DNA of 44,756 nucleotides, taken from a bacterium. GTDB taxonomy: Bacteria; Patescibacteriota; Minisyncoccia; UBA6257; WO2-44-18. A program made the position numbers and the translations under genes. Shown piece after piece: positions 1 through 6,665 of this stretch; position 1 is the first letter of the stretch, and every line of letters begins with the position of its first letter. The stretch is taken from NCBI GenBank assembly GCA_023244815.1, contig JAHFLQ010000005.1, positions 1 through 44,756 of the forward strand, in the 5' to 3' direction. The notes beneath the pieces are model-generated. The model was not told the origin of the DNA. It saw nothing but the letters and a program-made list of their open reading frames with translations, and did no database searches.

Positions 1-2
1 CG

Positions 3-239
3 ATATCTGTACTAATCGGACTAATCATTGGACTGTTTTATGGGTTAGTCTCTGGACTAGCCGTTGGACTAATCACTGGACTAGTCACCGGACTGTTCAA
101 TGGGTTAGCCTTTGGACTGATCTTAGAACTAGCCCTTGGACTAATCATTGGACTGATCTTTATGGTTTGCACTGTTTTTCAGCTGTTCTTCTCCAGCCCC
201 ACCTTCAAAAAGTTTTCCAGATGGCTTATGGCAAGATAA
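3..239 (+). CDS. GL-repeat membrane protein, C-terminal part (5' truncated)
   Basis: An open frame enters from the left edge and stops at TAA 237-239, followed by a terminator. The visible 78 residues begin with a run of about twelve four-residue units of the form G-L-x-x, all hydrophobic, then a short tail ending in basic residues (KKFSRWLMAR). At DNA level this is a degenerate 12-bp tandem repeat built on ggactaatcatt. Glycine-leucine runs like this form tightly packed membrane helices. From general knowledge similar C-terminal repeats occur in some bacterial NACHT/STAND NTPases, but no NTPase domain lies in the window, so that is only a possibility. The N-terminus and function are unknown. 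Confidence 0.7.
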   Translation: MSVLIGLIIGLFYGLVSGLAVGLITGLVTGLFNGLAFGLILELALGLIIGLIFMVCTVFQLFFSSPTFKKFSRWLMAR

Positions 240-248
240 ACTAGATTT

Positions 249-278
249 CCGCCCCGATAGACACCGGGGCGGTTTTTT
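249..278 (+). terminator. Intrinsic terminator of the GL-repeat gene
   Basis: An 8-bp G+C-only stem (ccgccccg 249-256 with cggggcgg 265-272) has an 8-nt loop and six T directly after it. It lies ten bases after the stop codon of the GL-repeat gene. Confidence 0.9.
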
Positions 279-317
279 CTATACCACCATTAATGGTGAG
301 CGTAGTCGAACAGTTTG

Positions 318-345
318 TTGACAAAATTATTAGGCTTGCTATAAT
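318..345 (+). promoter_or_regulatory. Sigma-70 type promoter for small RNA 1
   Basis: TTGACA (318-323) and TATAAT (340-345) are separated by 16 bp. The start is expected near 352. No start codon follows, so the promoter serves a non-coding transcript. The core is almost the same as that of the promoter at 563-590 (TTGACAAAATT ... GCTATAAT). Confidence 0.85.
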
Positions 346-351
346 GCCTTT

Positions 352-454
352 ACCAGGAAGTCGGCCAGCGGGACTTCTGCTCGATCCAGATCGAGAAAAC
401 AGCTGGCAAGAAAGTGCCCCCGAGGCCTGTAGTCTCGGGGGCCTCATATTTTCT
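352..454 (+). ncRNA. Small RNA 1 with a predicted pseudoknot, identity unknown
   Basis: About 100 nt lie between a consensus promoter and a terminator-like hairpin, with no plausible ORF. Hairpin A is gaagtc 357-362 with gacttc 372-377. Hairpin B is ctcgat 380-385 with atcgag 390-395. The loop of hairpin A contains gccagc (364-369), which can pair with gctggc (402-407), giving a pseudoknot around hairpin B. The 3' hairpin is a 9-bp stem (416-424 with 434-442) followed by only a moderately T-rich stretch. It lacks the GGAAGGAAGCAGC core of bacterial SRP RNA and the fold of 6S RNA. It could be a free-standing sRNA or an aptamer-terminator. Helices were found by eye, not by folding software. Confidence 0.6.
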
Positions 455-456
455 AC

Positions 457-485
457 TTGACTTATTCCAGATAATAATGTATATT
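457..485 (+). promoter_or_regulatory. Probable promoter for a short hairpin transcript
   Basis: TTGACT (457-462) and TATATT (480-485) are 17 bp apart, weaker than the promoters on either side. The expected start is near 492, just before a long inverted repeat. Confidence 0.5.
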
Positions 486-491
486 ACCAGC

Positions 492-560
492 ACCGAAGTA
501 AGAGAGAAAGGTCGCATTGAAGAGGCGCTCTTTGGCTCTTACTTCGGGACAGTTTTAAAC
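492..560 (+). ncRNA. Possible small hairpin RNA
   Basis: A perfect 12-bp inverted repeat (ccgaagtaagag 493-504 with ctcttacttcgg 536-547) encloses a smaller hairpin (aagag/ctctt around 520-532). It starts just after the promoter at 457-485 and ends before the next promoter. There is no strong T tract after the stem, so it is either a stable small RNA, the 5' part of a longer transcript reading into the next RNA, or an insulating terminator. Confidence 0.4.
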
Positions 561-562
561 TA

Positions 563-590
563 TTGACAAAATTTGGCGTGTTGCTATAAT
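563..590 (+). promoter_or_regulatory. Consensus promoter for the ~430-nt structured RNA
   Basis: TTGACA (563-568) and TATAAT (585-590) are 16 bp apart, both perfect consensus hexamers. The start is expected near 597. No gene with a start codon follows for more than 500 bp. Confidence 0.85.
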
Positions 591-596
591 CGCTGT

Positions 597-1022
597 AGCT
601 AATAGCCAGCTAAAAGCGAACCAAAAGCATCCCAAGTGGCACCCACCGATGTCGCTCATCGGTGGCAGGTTTGAGGAAGTATCCAGGCCCAATACGGGCA
701 TGGCCAGCGGTCCGGGGCGAACTGCTCCGATCTGCCCCGCTGGTAGGGTGGAGGTGCGCACACACCGTCCATCTCTGGATACTTCTGGGGCTATGACCGG
801 GCCATAGAGGCTCGGCTCACCTGTCCGTAGTTTCGCGGGGAACGCCCGCGAAATGACCGGAGAAAGCCCACTTTTCTACCCTGGAAGGGCTGGGGTCGCT
901 AACGCGACTCCTCGTGAGGTCGGCTCGCTCAGTCGTTTAGCGACTGGGGAACGACTACTCTTCCAAATTTTGCCCCGCCTCCATCAAATGAAGTAGATGA
1001 TGGATCGTGGGGCTTTTTATTT
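597..1022 (+). ncRNA. Large structured non-coding RNA (~430 nt), identity unknown
   Basis: Between a consensus promoter and a strong terminator lies G+C-rich sequence with no credible ORF and many perfect helices: a 9-bp hairpin (643-651 with 657-665), an 11-bp long-range helix (gaagtatccag 676-686 with ctggatacttc 775-785) enclosing further hairpins (ccagcg/cgctgg around 703-743), a 9-bp hairpin (831-839 with 845-853) and a 6-bp hairpin (930-935 with 941-946). Size and helix density are those of RNase P RNA or tmRNA. I could not find the RNase P universal elements (AGGAAAGUC-like plus ACAGAA) or a tmRNA tRNA-like end (GGTTCGA). It may be a strongly divergent RNase P RNA or a new large RNA. 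Confidence 0.6.
972..1018 (+). terminator. Terminator of the large structured RNA
   Basis: gcccc (972-976) pairs with ggggc (1009-1013), with an inner ccatca/tgatgg stem (981-986 with 998-1003), followed by five T and more T-rich sequence. Confidence 0.85.
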
Positions 1023-1073
1023 TTTATAATTAACTTAAACTACCAAGGCCCTTTTTGAAATTTTATAAAATAC

Positions 1074-1127
1074 TTTGGTTGTAGGCCGGGTTGCTATCCT
1101 TAGCGACGACCGTCCGCAAGGATAGCA
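1074..1127 (+). repeat. Dispersed 20-bp motif plus 10-bp hairpin upstream of the glycosyltransferase gene
   Basis: The 20 bases at 1074-1093 (tttggttgtaggccgggttg) recur with two changes at 43796-43815. Here they run into a perfect 10-bp hairpin (1092-1101 with 1118-1127). Both copies are followed within 65-85 bp by a TGTTATAAT extended -10 box. This may be a small dispersed repeat or an upstream regulatory element. Confidence 0.45.
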
Positions 1128-1157
1128 CGAAGGCCGTACCCAAAAGAGCCCCTATGT

Positions 1158-1163
1158 TATAAT
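1158..1163 (+). promoter_or_regulatory. Extended -10 box (leaderless start) of the glycosyltransferase gene
   Basis: TATAAT preceded by TG (TGTTATAAT) ends 7 nt before the ATG at 1171. Transcription should start at or next to the A of the start codon. No Shine-Dalgarno sequence is present. Confidence 0.7.
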
Positions 1164-1170
1164 TTAAAAA

Positions 1171-1902
1171 ATGGCGAAACCCTTCCTTTCGGTCATAATT
1201 CCCGCTTATAACGAAGCCAAGCGGCTTCCTTTGACGCTGATAGATGTGGATAAGCACCTTTCCCAGCAGGAATATTCCTACGAAATCATCGTGGTTAATG
1301 ACGGCTCCAAAGACGCAACGGCCGAAATTGTCGAGCGTTTTAAACCATTGATTGAAAATCTAAAACTCATAGATAACAAAGAAAATCACGGTAAGGGCGC
1401 GGTAGTGCGGCAAGGAATGCTTGCGGCAAGGGGAAATTGGCGCGTTTTTATGGACGCCGACAATTCCACTTCCATTACTGAATTTAACAAAATGATGCCT
1501 TACATTGACCAGGGGCATGAGGTCATTATCGGCTCACGCGCCGTAAGAGGAGCCAAGATGAATCCGCCCCAGCCAATTTACAAACGCCTGATGGGCCGGC
1601 TGGGAAATTATTTTATCCAGTTAATGGTGCTCAAGGGCATCAAAGATAGCCAGTGCGGATTTAAGTGCTTTTCGGAAGAAGCGGCCAGCCGGATTTTCCC
1701 TATAATCAAAATTAACCGCTGGGGTTTTGATATCGAAGCGCTGGCTCTGGCGCGCGCGATGGACTATGACGTTAAAGAAGTGCCGGTTTATTGGGTGAAC
1801 GATCCGCGCACCCATGTTTCTCTCCGGTCTTATATTCAGGTGCTGGGCGAGACGCTAAAAGTCCGCTGGTGGTTGTGGAGAAAAGCCTACAGGTTGTTAT
1901 AG
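1171..1902 (+). CDS. Family 2 glycosyltransferase (polyprenyl-phosphate glucosyl/mannosyltransferase-like)
   Basis: 243 residues with a GT-A fold. It opens with SVIIPAYNEAKRLP, has the nucleotide-sugar segment VVNDGSKD (about 41-48) and the metal-binding D-x-D in MDADNST (about 95). The middle and end (GSRAVRGAK, DSQCGFKCF, NRWGFDIEAL, EVPVYW) are typical of the dolichyl-phosphate beta-glucosyltransferase/DPM1 group, which moves a sugar from UDP-Glc or GDP-Man to a polyprenyl phosphate at the inner membrane face. It lacks the C-terminal membrane helices of some relatives. Likely role is supply of lipid-linked sugars for envelope glycans or protein glycosylation. The start is fixed by the -10 box at 1158-1163 and is leaderless. 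The exact sugar cannot be told. Confidence 0.88.
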   Translation: MAKPFLSVIIPAYNEAKRLPLTLIDVDKHLSQQEYSYEIIVVNDGSKDATAEIVERFKPLIENLKLIDNKENHGKGAVVRQGMLAARGNWRVFMDADNSTSITEFNKMMPYIDQGHEVIIGSRAVRGAKMNPPQPIYKRLMGRLGNYFIQLMVLKGIKDSQCGFKCFSEEAASRIFPIIKINRWGFDIEALALARAMDYDVKEVPVYWVNDPRTHVSLRSYIQVLGETLKVRWWLWRKAYRLL

Positions 1903-1931
1903 TTGTGGTTGTTTGGTATCATTGCTAAATT

Positions 1932-2384
1932 ATGGAACATTACTTAACTCCGGAACGGCTGGAAGAATTAAAAAAAGAGCTTGAGGAATTAAAAACCGCT
2001 CGCCGCGCGGATGTAGCGGAGCGCTTGAAGCGTGCCAAAGAACTGGGCGATCTTTCGGAAAACGCGGAATACATGGAAGCTCGTGAGGAACAAACTCAGG
2101 TGGAAACCCGAATTGTTGAATTGGAAGACATCATCAAAAATGCTTCGGTCATTAAGCACACTAACGGCAACAAAGTTCAGATTGGATCAACGGTGGAAAT
2201 GGAGCGAGACGGCAATAAAATGACGCTGACGATCGTCGGTCCCAATGAAGCTGATCCCACGGCCGGAAAAATTTCCAATGAATCTCCGATGGGCAAGGCC
2301 TTTCTCGGCCACGCGAGCAACGACTCTGTTAAAGTAAAAACTCCCGGCGGCGAGGTAACGTATAAAATCCTTTCTATAAGGTAA
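1932..2384 (+). CDS. greA: Transcription elongation factor GreA
   Basis: 150 residues, close to the usual 158. Residues 1-75 form the antiparallel coiled coil, with the acidic tip conserved (LGDLSENAEYMEAREEQ): the D and E residues there chelate the metal that drives transcript cleavage in the RNA polymerase active site. Residues 80-150 are the FKBP-like domain (VQIGSTVEM, SPMGKAFLGH). GreA rescues backtracked polymerase in the cytoplasm. A TATCAT box with upstream TG (1917-1922) lies 9 nt before the ATG, so the message is probably leaderless. The stop codon overlaps the lysS start by one base (TAATG), which indicates co-transcription and translational coupling. Confidence 0.95.
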   Translation: MEHYLTPERLEELKKELEELKTARRADVAERLKRAKELGDLSENAEYMEAREEQTQVETRIVELEDIIKNASVIKHTNGNKVQIGSTVEMERDGNKMTLTIVGPNEADPTAGKISNESPMGKAFLGHASNDSVKVKTPGGEVTYKILSIR

Positions 2385-3727
2385 TGCTGGAGGATATCCG
2401 CAAAGAACGGCTTAAGAAAAAAGAACAGCTGGAGAGGCTTGGCTATGATATTTATCCCGCCCGAGTTAAACGCACCAATTCAATCGGTGGCGTTGTTCAA
2501 TCTTTCGCGGCACTGTCCAAAAAGAAAACTACAATATCTATCGCCGGACGGGTGATGGGCCTGCGCGTGCAAGGCGCGATTGGATTTGCCGATCTGATGG
2601 ATGCGAGCGGTAAGATTCAGGTTTTTTTAAAAAAGGACAATCTGAAGAGTTTTACGGTTCTTAAAGCAAATCTGGATATCGGTGATTTTCTGGAAGTTGG
2701 CGGCACGCTTTTTAAAACGAAAGCCGGCGAAAAGACTATCGAGGCAAAAAGCGCGCGGATTATTGTAAAAGCGCTCCGTCCTTTGCCGTCGGTTTGGCAC
2801 GGTCTGCAAGACGTCGAAGAGCGCTACCGCAAACGCTATCTTGATTTAGTTCTTAATCCGGAAGTTAAAGAGAAGCTCATTGAGCGCTCTAAAATAATTG
2901 AGTACCTTCGTGAAACCCTGGCCAAAGAAGATTTTTTGGAAATAGAAACGCCGATGCTCCAACCGATTCCGGGCGGCACCAGGGCTCGGCCATTCAAGAC
3001 TCATCACAACGCGCTAAACGCGGACTTTTACCTGCGTATCGCGCCGGAGCTTTATTTGAAGAGATTGCTGGTCGGCGGTTTTGAGAAAATTTTTGAAATC
3101 GGGCGCAATTTTCGTAATGAGGGAATCGATCGCGCGCATAACCCGGAATTTACAATGCTGGAGCTCTATTGGGCGTATCAGGACTATGAAGGCTTGATGA
3201 AGTTTACTGAAAAATTGTTGAAGAAATTCATACCCGGCAAATGGGAGCGAATTAAATATACCGACGCGTTGAAAAAATATTCCGGCAAAGATTACAAATC
3301 CATTAAGCCGGAACAATTAGACGAATTTTTCAAAAAAGAAGTCCGACCGAAAATTATCAAGCCGACATTTGTGACTGACTATCCGGCGTCTGTGCTCGCG
3401 CTGGCTAAGTTTGATGAGAAAAATAAATCATTGACCGAAAGTTTTCAGCTTGTTGTTGACGGTACGGAAATTATCAAAGGATTTTCCGAGCTGAATGATC
3501 CGGTAGCCCAACGAGCGCAAATGCTTGATCAGGAGGAAGAGCGCCGCGGTGGCAACGAAGAGGCGTTTCGCATGGACGAGGACTTCTTAGAGGCGTTGGA
3601 GTACGGCATGCCGCCAGCCGCCGGCTTAGGCTTGGGCATTGACCGATTGGTAGCATTAGTGACTAAATCCCACTCTGTTAAAGAAATAATCGCTTTTCCG
3701 ACTTTGCGCCCGAAGGACCTCGGGTAG
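2384..3727 (+). CDS. lysS: Lysyl-tRNA synthetase, class II
   Basis: 447 residues, somewhat shorter than the roughly 500 usual in bacteria. The N-terminal OB fold for anticodon binding covers about 50-135 (ISIAGRVMGLRVQG, FADLMDASGKIQVFL). The class II catalytic core shows motif 1 around ETPMLQPIPGG, motif 2 as FEIGRNFRNEGIDRAHNPEF (about 238-257) and motif 3 as GLGLGIDRLVAL near the C-terminus. It charges tRNA-Lys. It starts one base into the greA stop codon without a separate ribosome-binding site, so it is the second gene of a greA-lysS operon that ends at the hairpin at 3748. Confidence 0.96.
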   Translation: MLEDIRKERLKKKEQLERLGYDIYPARVKRTNSIGGVVQSFAALSKKKTTISIAGRVMGLRVQGAIGFADLMDASGKIQVFLKKDNLKSFTVLKANLDIGDFLEVGGTLFKTKAGEKTIEAKSARIIVKALRPLPSVWHGLQDVEERYRKRYLDLVLNPEVKEKLIERSKIIEYLRETLAKEDFLEIETPMLQPIPGGTRARPFKTHHNALNADFYLRIAPELYLKRLLVGGFEKIFEIGRNFRNEGIDRAHNPEFTMLELYWAYQDYEGLMKFTEKLLKKFIPGKWERIKYTDALKKYSGKDYKSIKPEQLDEFFKKEVRPKIIKPTFVTDYPASVLALAKFDEKNKSLTESFQLVVDGTEIIKGFSELNDPVAQRAQMLDQEEERRGGNEEAFRMDEDFLEALEYGMPPAAGLGLGIDRLVALVTKSHSVKEIIAFPTLRPKDLG

Positions 3728-3747
3728 TTATTTTTCGGAAACAGAAT

Positions 3748-3776
3748 AATCCGGCTCCTGCGGCCGGATTTTCTTC
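3748..3776 (+). terminator. Terminator of greA-lysS
   Basis: An 8-bp stem (aatccggc with gccggatt, loop tcctgcg) is followed by a short T-rich run. Confidence 0.8.
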
Positions 3777-3807
3777 ACCCTCGGTTTTGTTTATTACAAA
3801 ATATAGC

Positions 3808-3813
3808 TATAAT
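3808..3813 (+). promoter_or_regulatory. -10 box (leaderless start) of serS
   Basis: TATAAT ends 7 nt before the ATG at 3821. A weak -35 (TTTGTT-like) can be placed around 3785-3791. No Shine-Dalgarno sequence is present. Confidence 0.7.
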
Positions 3814-3820
3814 AATTCTT

Positions 3821-5107
3821 ATGCTGGATGTTGAGCTGATCCGCAAAGACCCGGAAAAAGTTAAGGACGGGATCGCGAAAAAGAACGTGGACACAAGCGT
3901 CGTGGACGAATTTTTGAGTTTGGATAAGTCCTGGCGGGAGCTGGTAAAATCTACCGACGAAAAGCGGGCGCTTCTGAATAAATTCAGCAAAGAGCGTAAT
4001 ATCGAAGAGGCGAAAAAGGTTAAGGAACAGATAAAAAGCGAAGAGGCACGATTACCGGAGTTGGAAGCCCAACGGCTCAAAACCCTACGCTCCATTCCTA
4101 ATTTGCCACTGCCGGAAGTAGCTGTAGGAAAAGACGCAAGAGAAAATAAAACTTTACGTGAAGTTGGGGAGAAGCCGAAATTTGATTTTCCGGCGCAAGA
4201 TTACGTTGAGCTTAGTGAGAAGCTGGATTTAATAGATACCGCCCGCGCCGCCAAAGTTTCCGGCAGCCGTTTCGGATATCTGAAGCACGAAGCCCCGCTG
4301 TTGGAGTTCGCGTTAATTCAATTGGCGCTGAATCTCTTAACCAGCGAGAAAGAGATCGGTAAACTTATAAAAGCGAATAAATTAAATATTCCCGCGAAAG
4401 CCTTTATTCCGGTTATTCCGCCGGTGCTTATCAAGCCGGAAGCCATGCAGGCGATGGGCTATATGGAGCGCGGCGGTGACGAGATTTATCAGATAGAAAA
4501 GGACCAACTTTACTTGGTCGGCACCTCCGAGCAATCTATGGGGCCGATGCACATGAATGAGAACTTTCAAAAAGATAGCTTACCGCATCGTCACATTGGT
4601 TTTTCTACCTGCTTCCGTCGCGAGGCCGGATCTTATGGCAAAGACACCAAAGGGATCTTGCGTGTCCATCAATTTGATAAATTGGAGATGTTCGTGACCT
4701 GCGCGCCGGAAACTTCACAAGACGAGCATAAACTTCTGCTGGCTATTGAAGAAAAGTTAATGCAAATGCTGGAATTGCCATACCGTGTGCTGGATATTTG
4801 TAGCGGCGATCTCGGCGATCCGGCAGCGGCGAAATACGATATAGAAGTTTGGCTACCCGGGCAGAATGAGGGCAGTGGGCAATATCGCGAAACCCACTCT
4901 GCTTCTAACACCACCGATTACCAGGCGCGGCGCCTGAATGTAAAAATTAGGCCGGATAATATTTACGTGCATATGCTCAATGGCACCTGCTTCGCCATCG
5001 GCCGTATACTGATCGCGATTATTGAAAATTACCAGATGAAAGATGGGACAGTAAAAGTTCCGAAGGCACTGCAGCAGTACTTGAATTTTAAAGAAATTAA
5101 GCGATAA
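3821..5107 (+). CDS. serS: Seryl-tRNA synthetase
   Basis: 428 residues, the normal family length. Residues 1-110 form the long helical hairpin that clamps the variable arm of tRNA-Ser (MLDVELIRKDPEKVKDG opening). The class II core follows: TSEQSMGPMHMNE (ATP/serine pocket), motif 2 FSTCFRREAGSYGKDTKG, and motif 3 as NGTCFAIGRILIAI. It charges tRNA-Ser and is also the first step for selenocysteine tRNA where present. It is a leaderless single gene: TATAAT ends 7 nt before the ATG. The downstream small membrane gene begins 30 bp later with its own strong ribosome-binding site. Confidence 0.97.
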   Translation: MLDVELIRKDPEKVKDGIAKKNVDTSVVDEFLSLDKSWRELVKSTDEKRALLNKFSKERNIEEAKKVKEQIKSEEARLPELEAQRLKTLRSIPNLPLPEVAVGKDARENKTLREVGEKPKFDFPAQDYVELSEKLDLIDTARAAKVSGSRFGYLKHEAPLLEFALIQLALNLLTSEKEIGKLIKANKLNIPAKAFIPVIPPVLIKPEAMQAMGYMERGGDEIYQIEKDQLYLVGTSEQSMGPMHMNENFQKDSLPHRHIGFSTCFRREAGSYGKDTKGILRVHQFDKLEMFVTCAPETSQDEHKLLLAIEEKLMQMLELPYRVLDICSGDLGDPAAAKYDIEVWLPGQNEGSGQYRETHSASNTTDYQARRLNVKIRPDNIYVHMLNGTCFAIGRILIAIIENYQMKDGTVKVPKALQQYLNFKEIKR

Positions 5108-5138
5108 TATAGGCAGTTCCTTCATATAGGAGGTTCAT

Positions 5139-5504
5139 CTGAAAAAGGTGCTGCGTTACCTGCTTTCTAAATATACAACTGCGACCGTTCTTGCGATCTT
5201 CACCGTTTTCGATGTTTTGTTTACCATCCTAATCCTCCGTCGTTTCAAGGACGTGCTCGGCTCCGAAAACGCGGAGCAAAACGTGATCTTACGCCAACTT
5301 TTCAGCATCTTCGGCATTGAATACACCATGCTGTTGCTTTTTCCGCTGGCGATGCTTTTGGTAATTCTTTGTGTGGTTCGGTTTTGGGATACGCGCGGAT
5401 TGTGCTGGCCGGTCCGAATCTACGCCTGCTACCTTTGCCTGGCCAGGATCTACCTTCTCACTAATAACTTTTCGGTGCTCGCCGCGCTGATAACTGATCG
5501 TTAG
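5139..5504 (+). CDS. Small three-helix membrane protein, unknown function
   Basis: About 120 residues with three hydrophobic helices (near 15-35, 58-80 and 88-108) and a basic N-terminus. I recognise no family with certainty; the spacing of helices resembles small DUF5658-like membrane proteins. Start choice: a perfect AGGAGG at 5128-5133 lies only 5 nt before a CTG at 5139, giving (M)KKVLRYLLSKY, whereas the first GTG at 5148 is 14 nt away. The CTG start is therefore preferred, and GTG 5148 is the alternative. The strong Shine-Dalgarno contrasts with the leaderless serS and alr on either side. It ends at its own terminator. Confidence 0.65.
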   Translation: MKKVLRYLLSKYTTATVLAIFTVFDVLFTILILRRFKDVLGSENAEQNVILRQLFSIFGIEYTMLLLFPLAMLLVILCVVRFWDTRGLCWPVRIYACYLCLARIYLLTNNFSVLAALITDR

Positions 5505-5510
5505 CTTCAG

Positions 5511-5538
5511 AAAAACGGCTTTTCAAAAGCTGTTTTTT
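5511..5538 (+). terminator. Terminator after the small membrane gene
   Basis: aaaaacggctt pairs with aagctgttttt (one G-T pair) around a 5-nt loop, and the 3' arm runs into six T. Confidence 0.75.
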
Positions 5539-5542
5539 ATTG

Positions 5543-5548
5543 TAATAT
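5543..5548 (+). promoter_or_regulatory. -10 box (leaderless start) of alr
   Basis: TAATAT, a 4/6 match to the consensus, ends 7 nt before the ATG at 5556, the same spacing as at the other leaderless genes here. Confidence 0.5.
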
Positions 5549-5555
5549 CAAGACA

Positions 5556-6665
5556 ATGAATAAGACCTGGATTGAAATAAATAAAACTGCCGCCCGCCAA
5601 AATATTGAGAAAATTAAAGCTCTGCTTCAACCGAAAACCAAACTTTGGGCCGTAGTGAAGTCCAATGCTTATGGCCACGGTCTTTCCGTTTTTTCCAAAA
5701 TCGCCAACGAAAATGGGGCGGACGGATTTTGCGTGGACAGCGTTATTGAAGGGGAAAAGTTGCGGCAGGAGGGGATTAAAAAGCCGATTTTGGTCCTTGG
5801 GCCAACCTTTAAGCGTTTTTTCCCATCAGCTGTTAAAAATAAAATCACAATAACTATTTCTAATTTGGAAAGCCTGAAAGAGTTGGTCCAGTCAAAATCC
5901 AAGCCCGAGTTTCATCTTAAAATTGACACCGGCATGCACCGACAAGGTTTCTATGCCCCCGAATTGTCAAAAGTCGTTCGCCTGCTCAAGACTCAAAAAG
6001 TCAGGAACTCAATAACTGGCGTGTACACCCACCTTGCCTCCGCGAAAGATATCAACTACCCAACCTTTACTGACCTCCAATTTAAGGAATTCCAAAAAGC
6101 CATAAAATTATTGGAACGGGCAGGCTTCCGGAATTTGATTAAGCATGCCGCGGCTACCGGCGGGACTTTAATAAATCCAAAATACCATCTGGATGCGGCT
6201 AGGATTGGGATAGGCCTATACGGTCTTTGGCCGTCAATGGAGCTGGCAATCCAATTATCTAAAATCAAGTTTAAACCGGTTTTATCGTGGCGAGCGCTGG
6301 TGAGCGAAATTAAAAGTTTAAGAACTGGCGATTACGTTGGCTATGATTTGACCGAGAGGATTCAAAGGCCCAGTAAGGCGGCTATTCTGCCCATTGGCTA
6401 TTGGCACGGCTTTCCCAGGGCCCTTTCTGGAATCGGCGAGGTTTTAATCGGCGGTAAAAAATGTCGGGTACTGGGGCGAGTTTCAATGGATATGATTATT
6501 GTCGATGTAACTGGAGTGAAATGCGAGCGCGGGAGCAGGGCGACTTTAATCGGCAAACAGGCCAGTTTCGAAATAACTGTTTACGATATGGCTCGCAAAC
6601 TGGGAGCTAGCCACTATGAAATTATTACCAGAATAAACCCATTGATCGAACGTGTTATTGTCTAA
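5556..6665 (+). CDS. alr: Alanine racemase
   Basis: 369 residues, normal length. The PLP-binding lysine is in AVVKSNAYGHG (about residue 36) at the start of the TIM barrel. The C-terminal beta domain carries the catalytic tyrosine segment GDYVGYDLT and the PIGYWHGFPR motif that follows it (canonical form PIGYADGYPR). RVSMDMIIVD is the usual domain-end motif. It interconverts L- and D-alanine in the cytoplasm to supply D-Ala for peptidoglycan, which fits the ftsQ-like gene behind it and murC further along. Leaderless: the -10 is at 5543-5548. It overlaps the next gene by 14 nt. Confidence 0.95.
   Translation: MNKTWIEINKTAARQNIEKIKALLQPKTKLWAVVKSNAYGHGLSVFSKIANENGADGFCVDSVIEGEKLRQEGIKKPILVLGPTFKRFFPSAVKNKITITISNLESLKELVQSKSKPEFHLKIDTGMHRQGFYAPELSKVVRLLKTQKVRNSITGVYTHLASAKDINYPTFTDLQFKEFQKAIKLLERAGFRNLIKHAAATGGTLINPKYHLDAARIGIGLYGLWPSMELAIQLSKIKFKPVLSWRALVSEIKSLRTGDYVGYDLTERIQRPSKAAILPIGYWHGFPRALSGIGEVLIGGKKCRVLGRVSMDMIIVDVTGVKCERGSRATLIGKQASFEITVYDMARKLGASHYEIITRINPLIERVIV

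Noticed and set aside
352-454. SRP RNA, 6S RNA or fluoride riboswitch as identity of small RNA 1
   Set aside because: No GGAAGGAAGCAGC core, no 6S open bubble, no fluoride-aptamer consensus, and no downstream gene to regulate.
597-1022. tmRNA or standard RNase P RNA
   Set aside because: No tRNA-like ends with GGTTCGA, no tag ORF, and no clear ACAGAA / AGGAAAGTC core. A divergent RNase P RNA is not excluded and is kept as an option.
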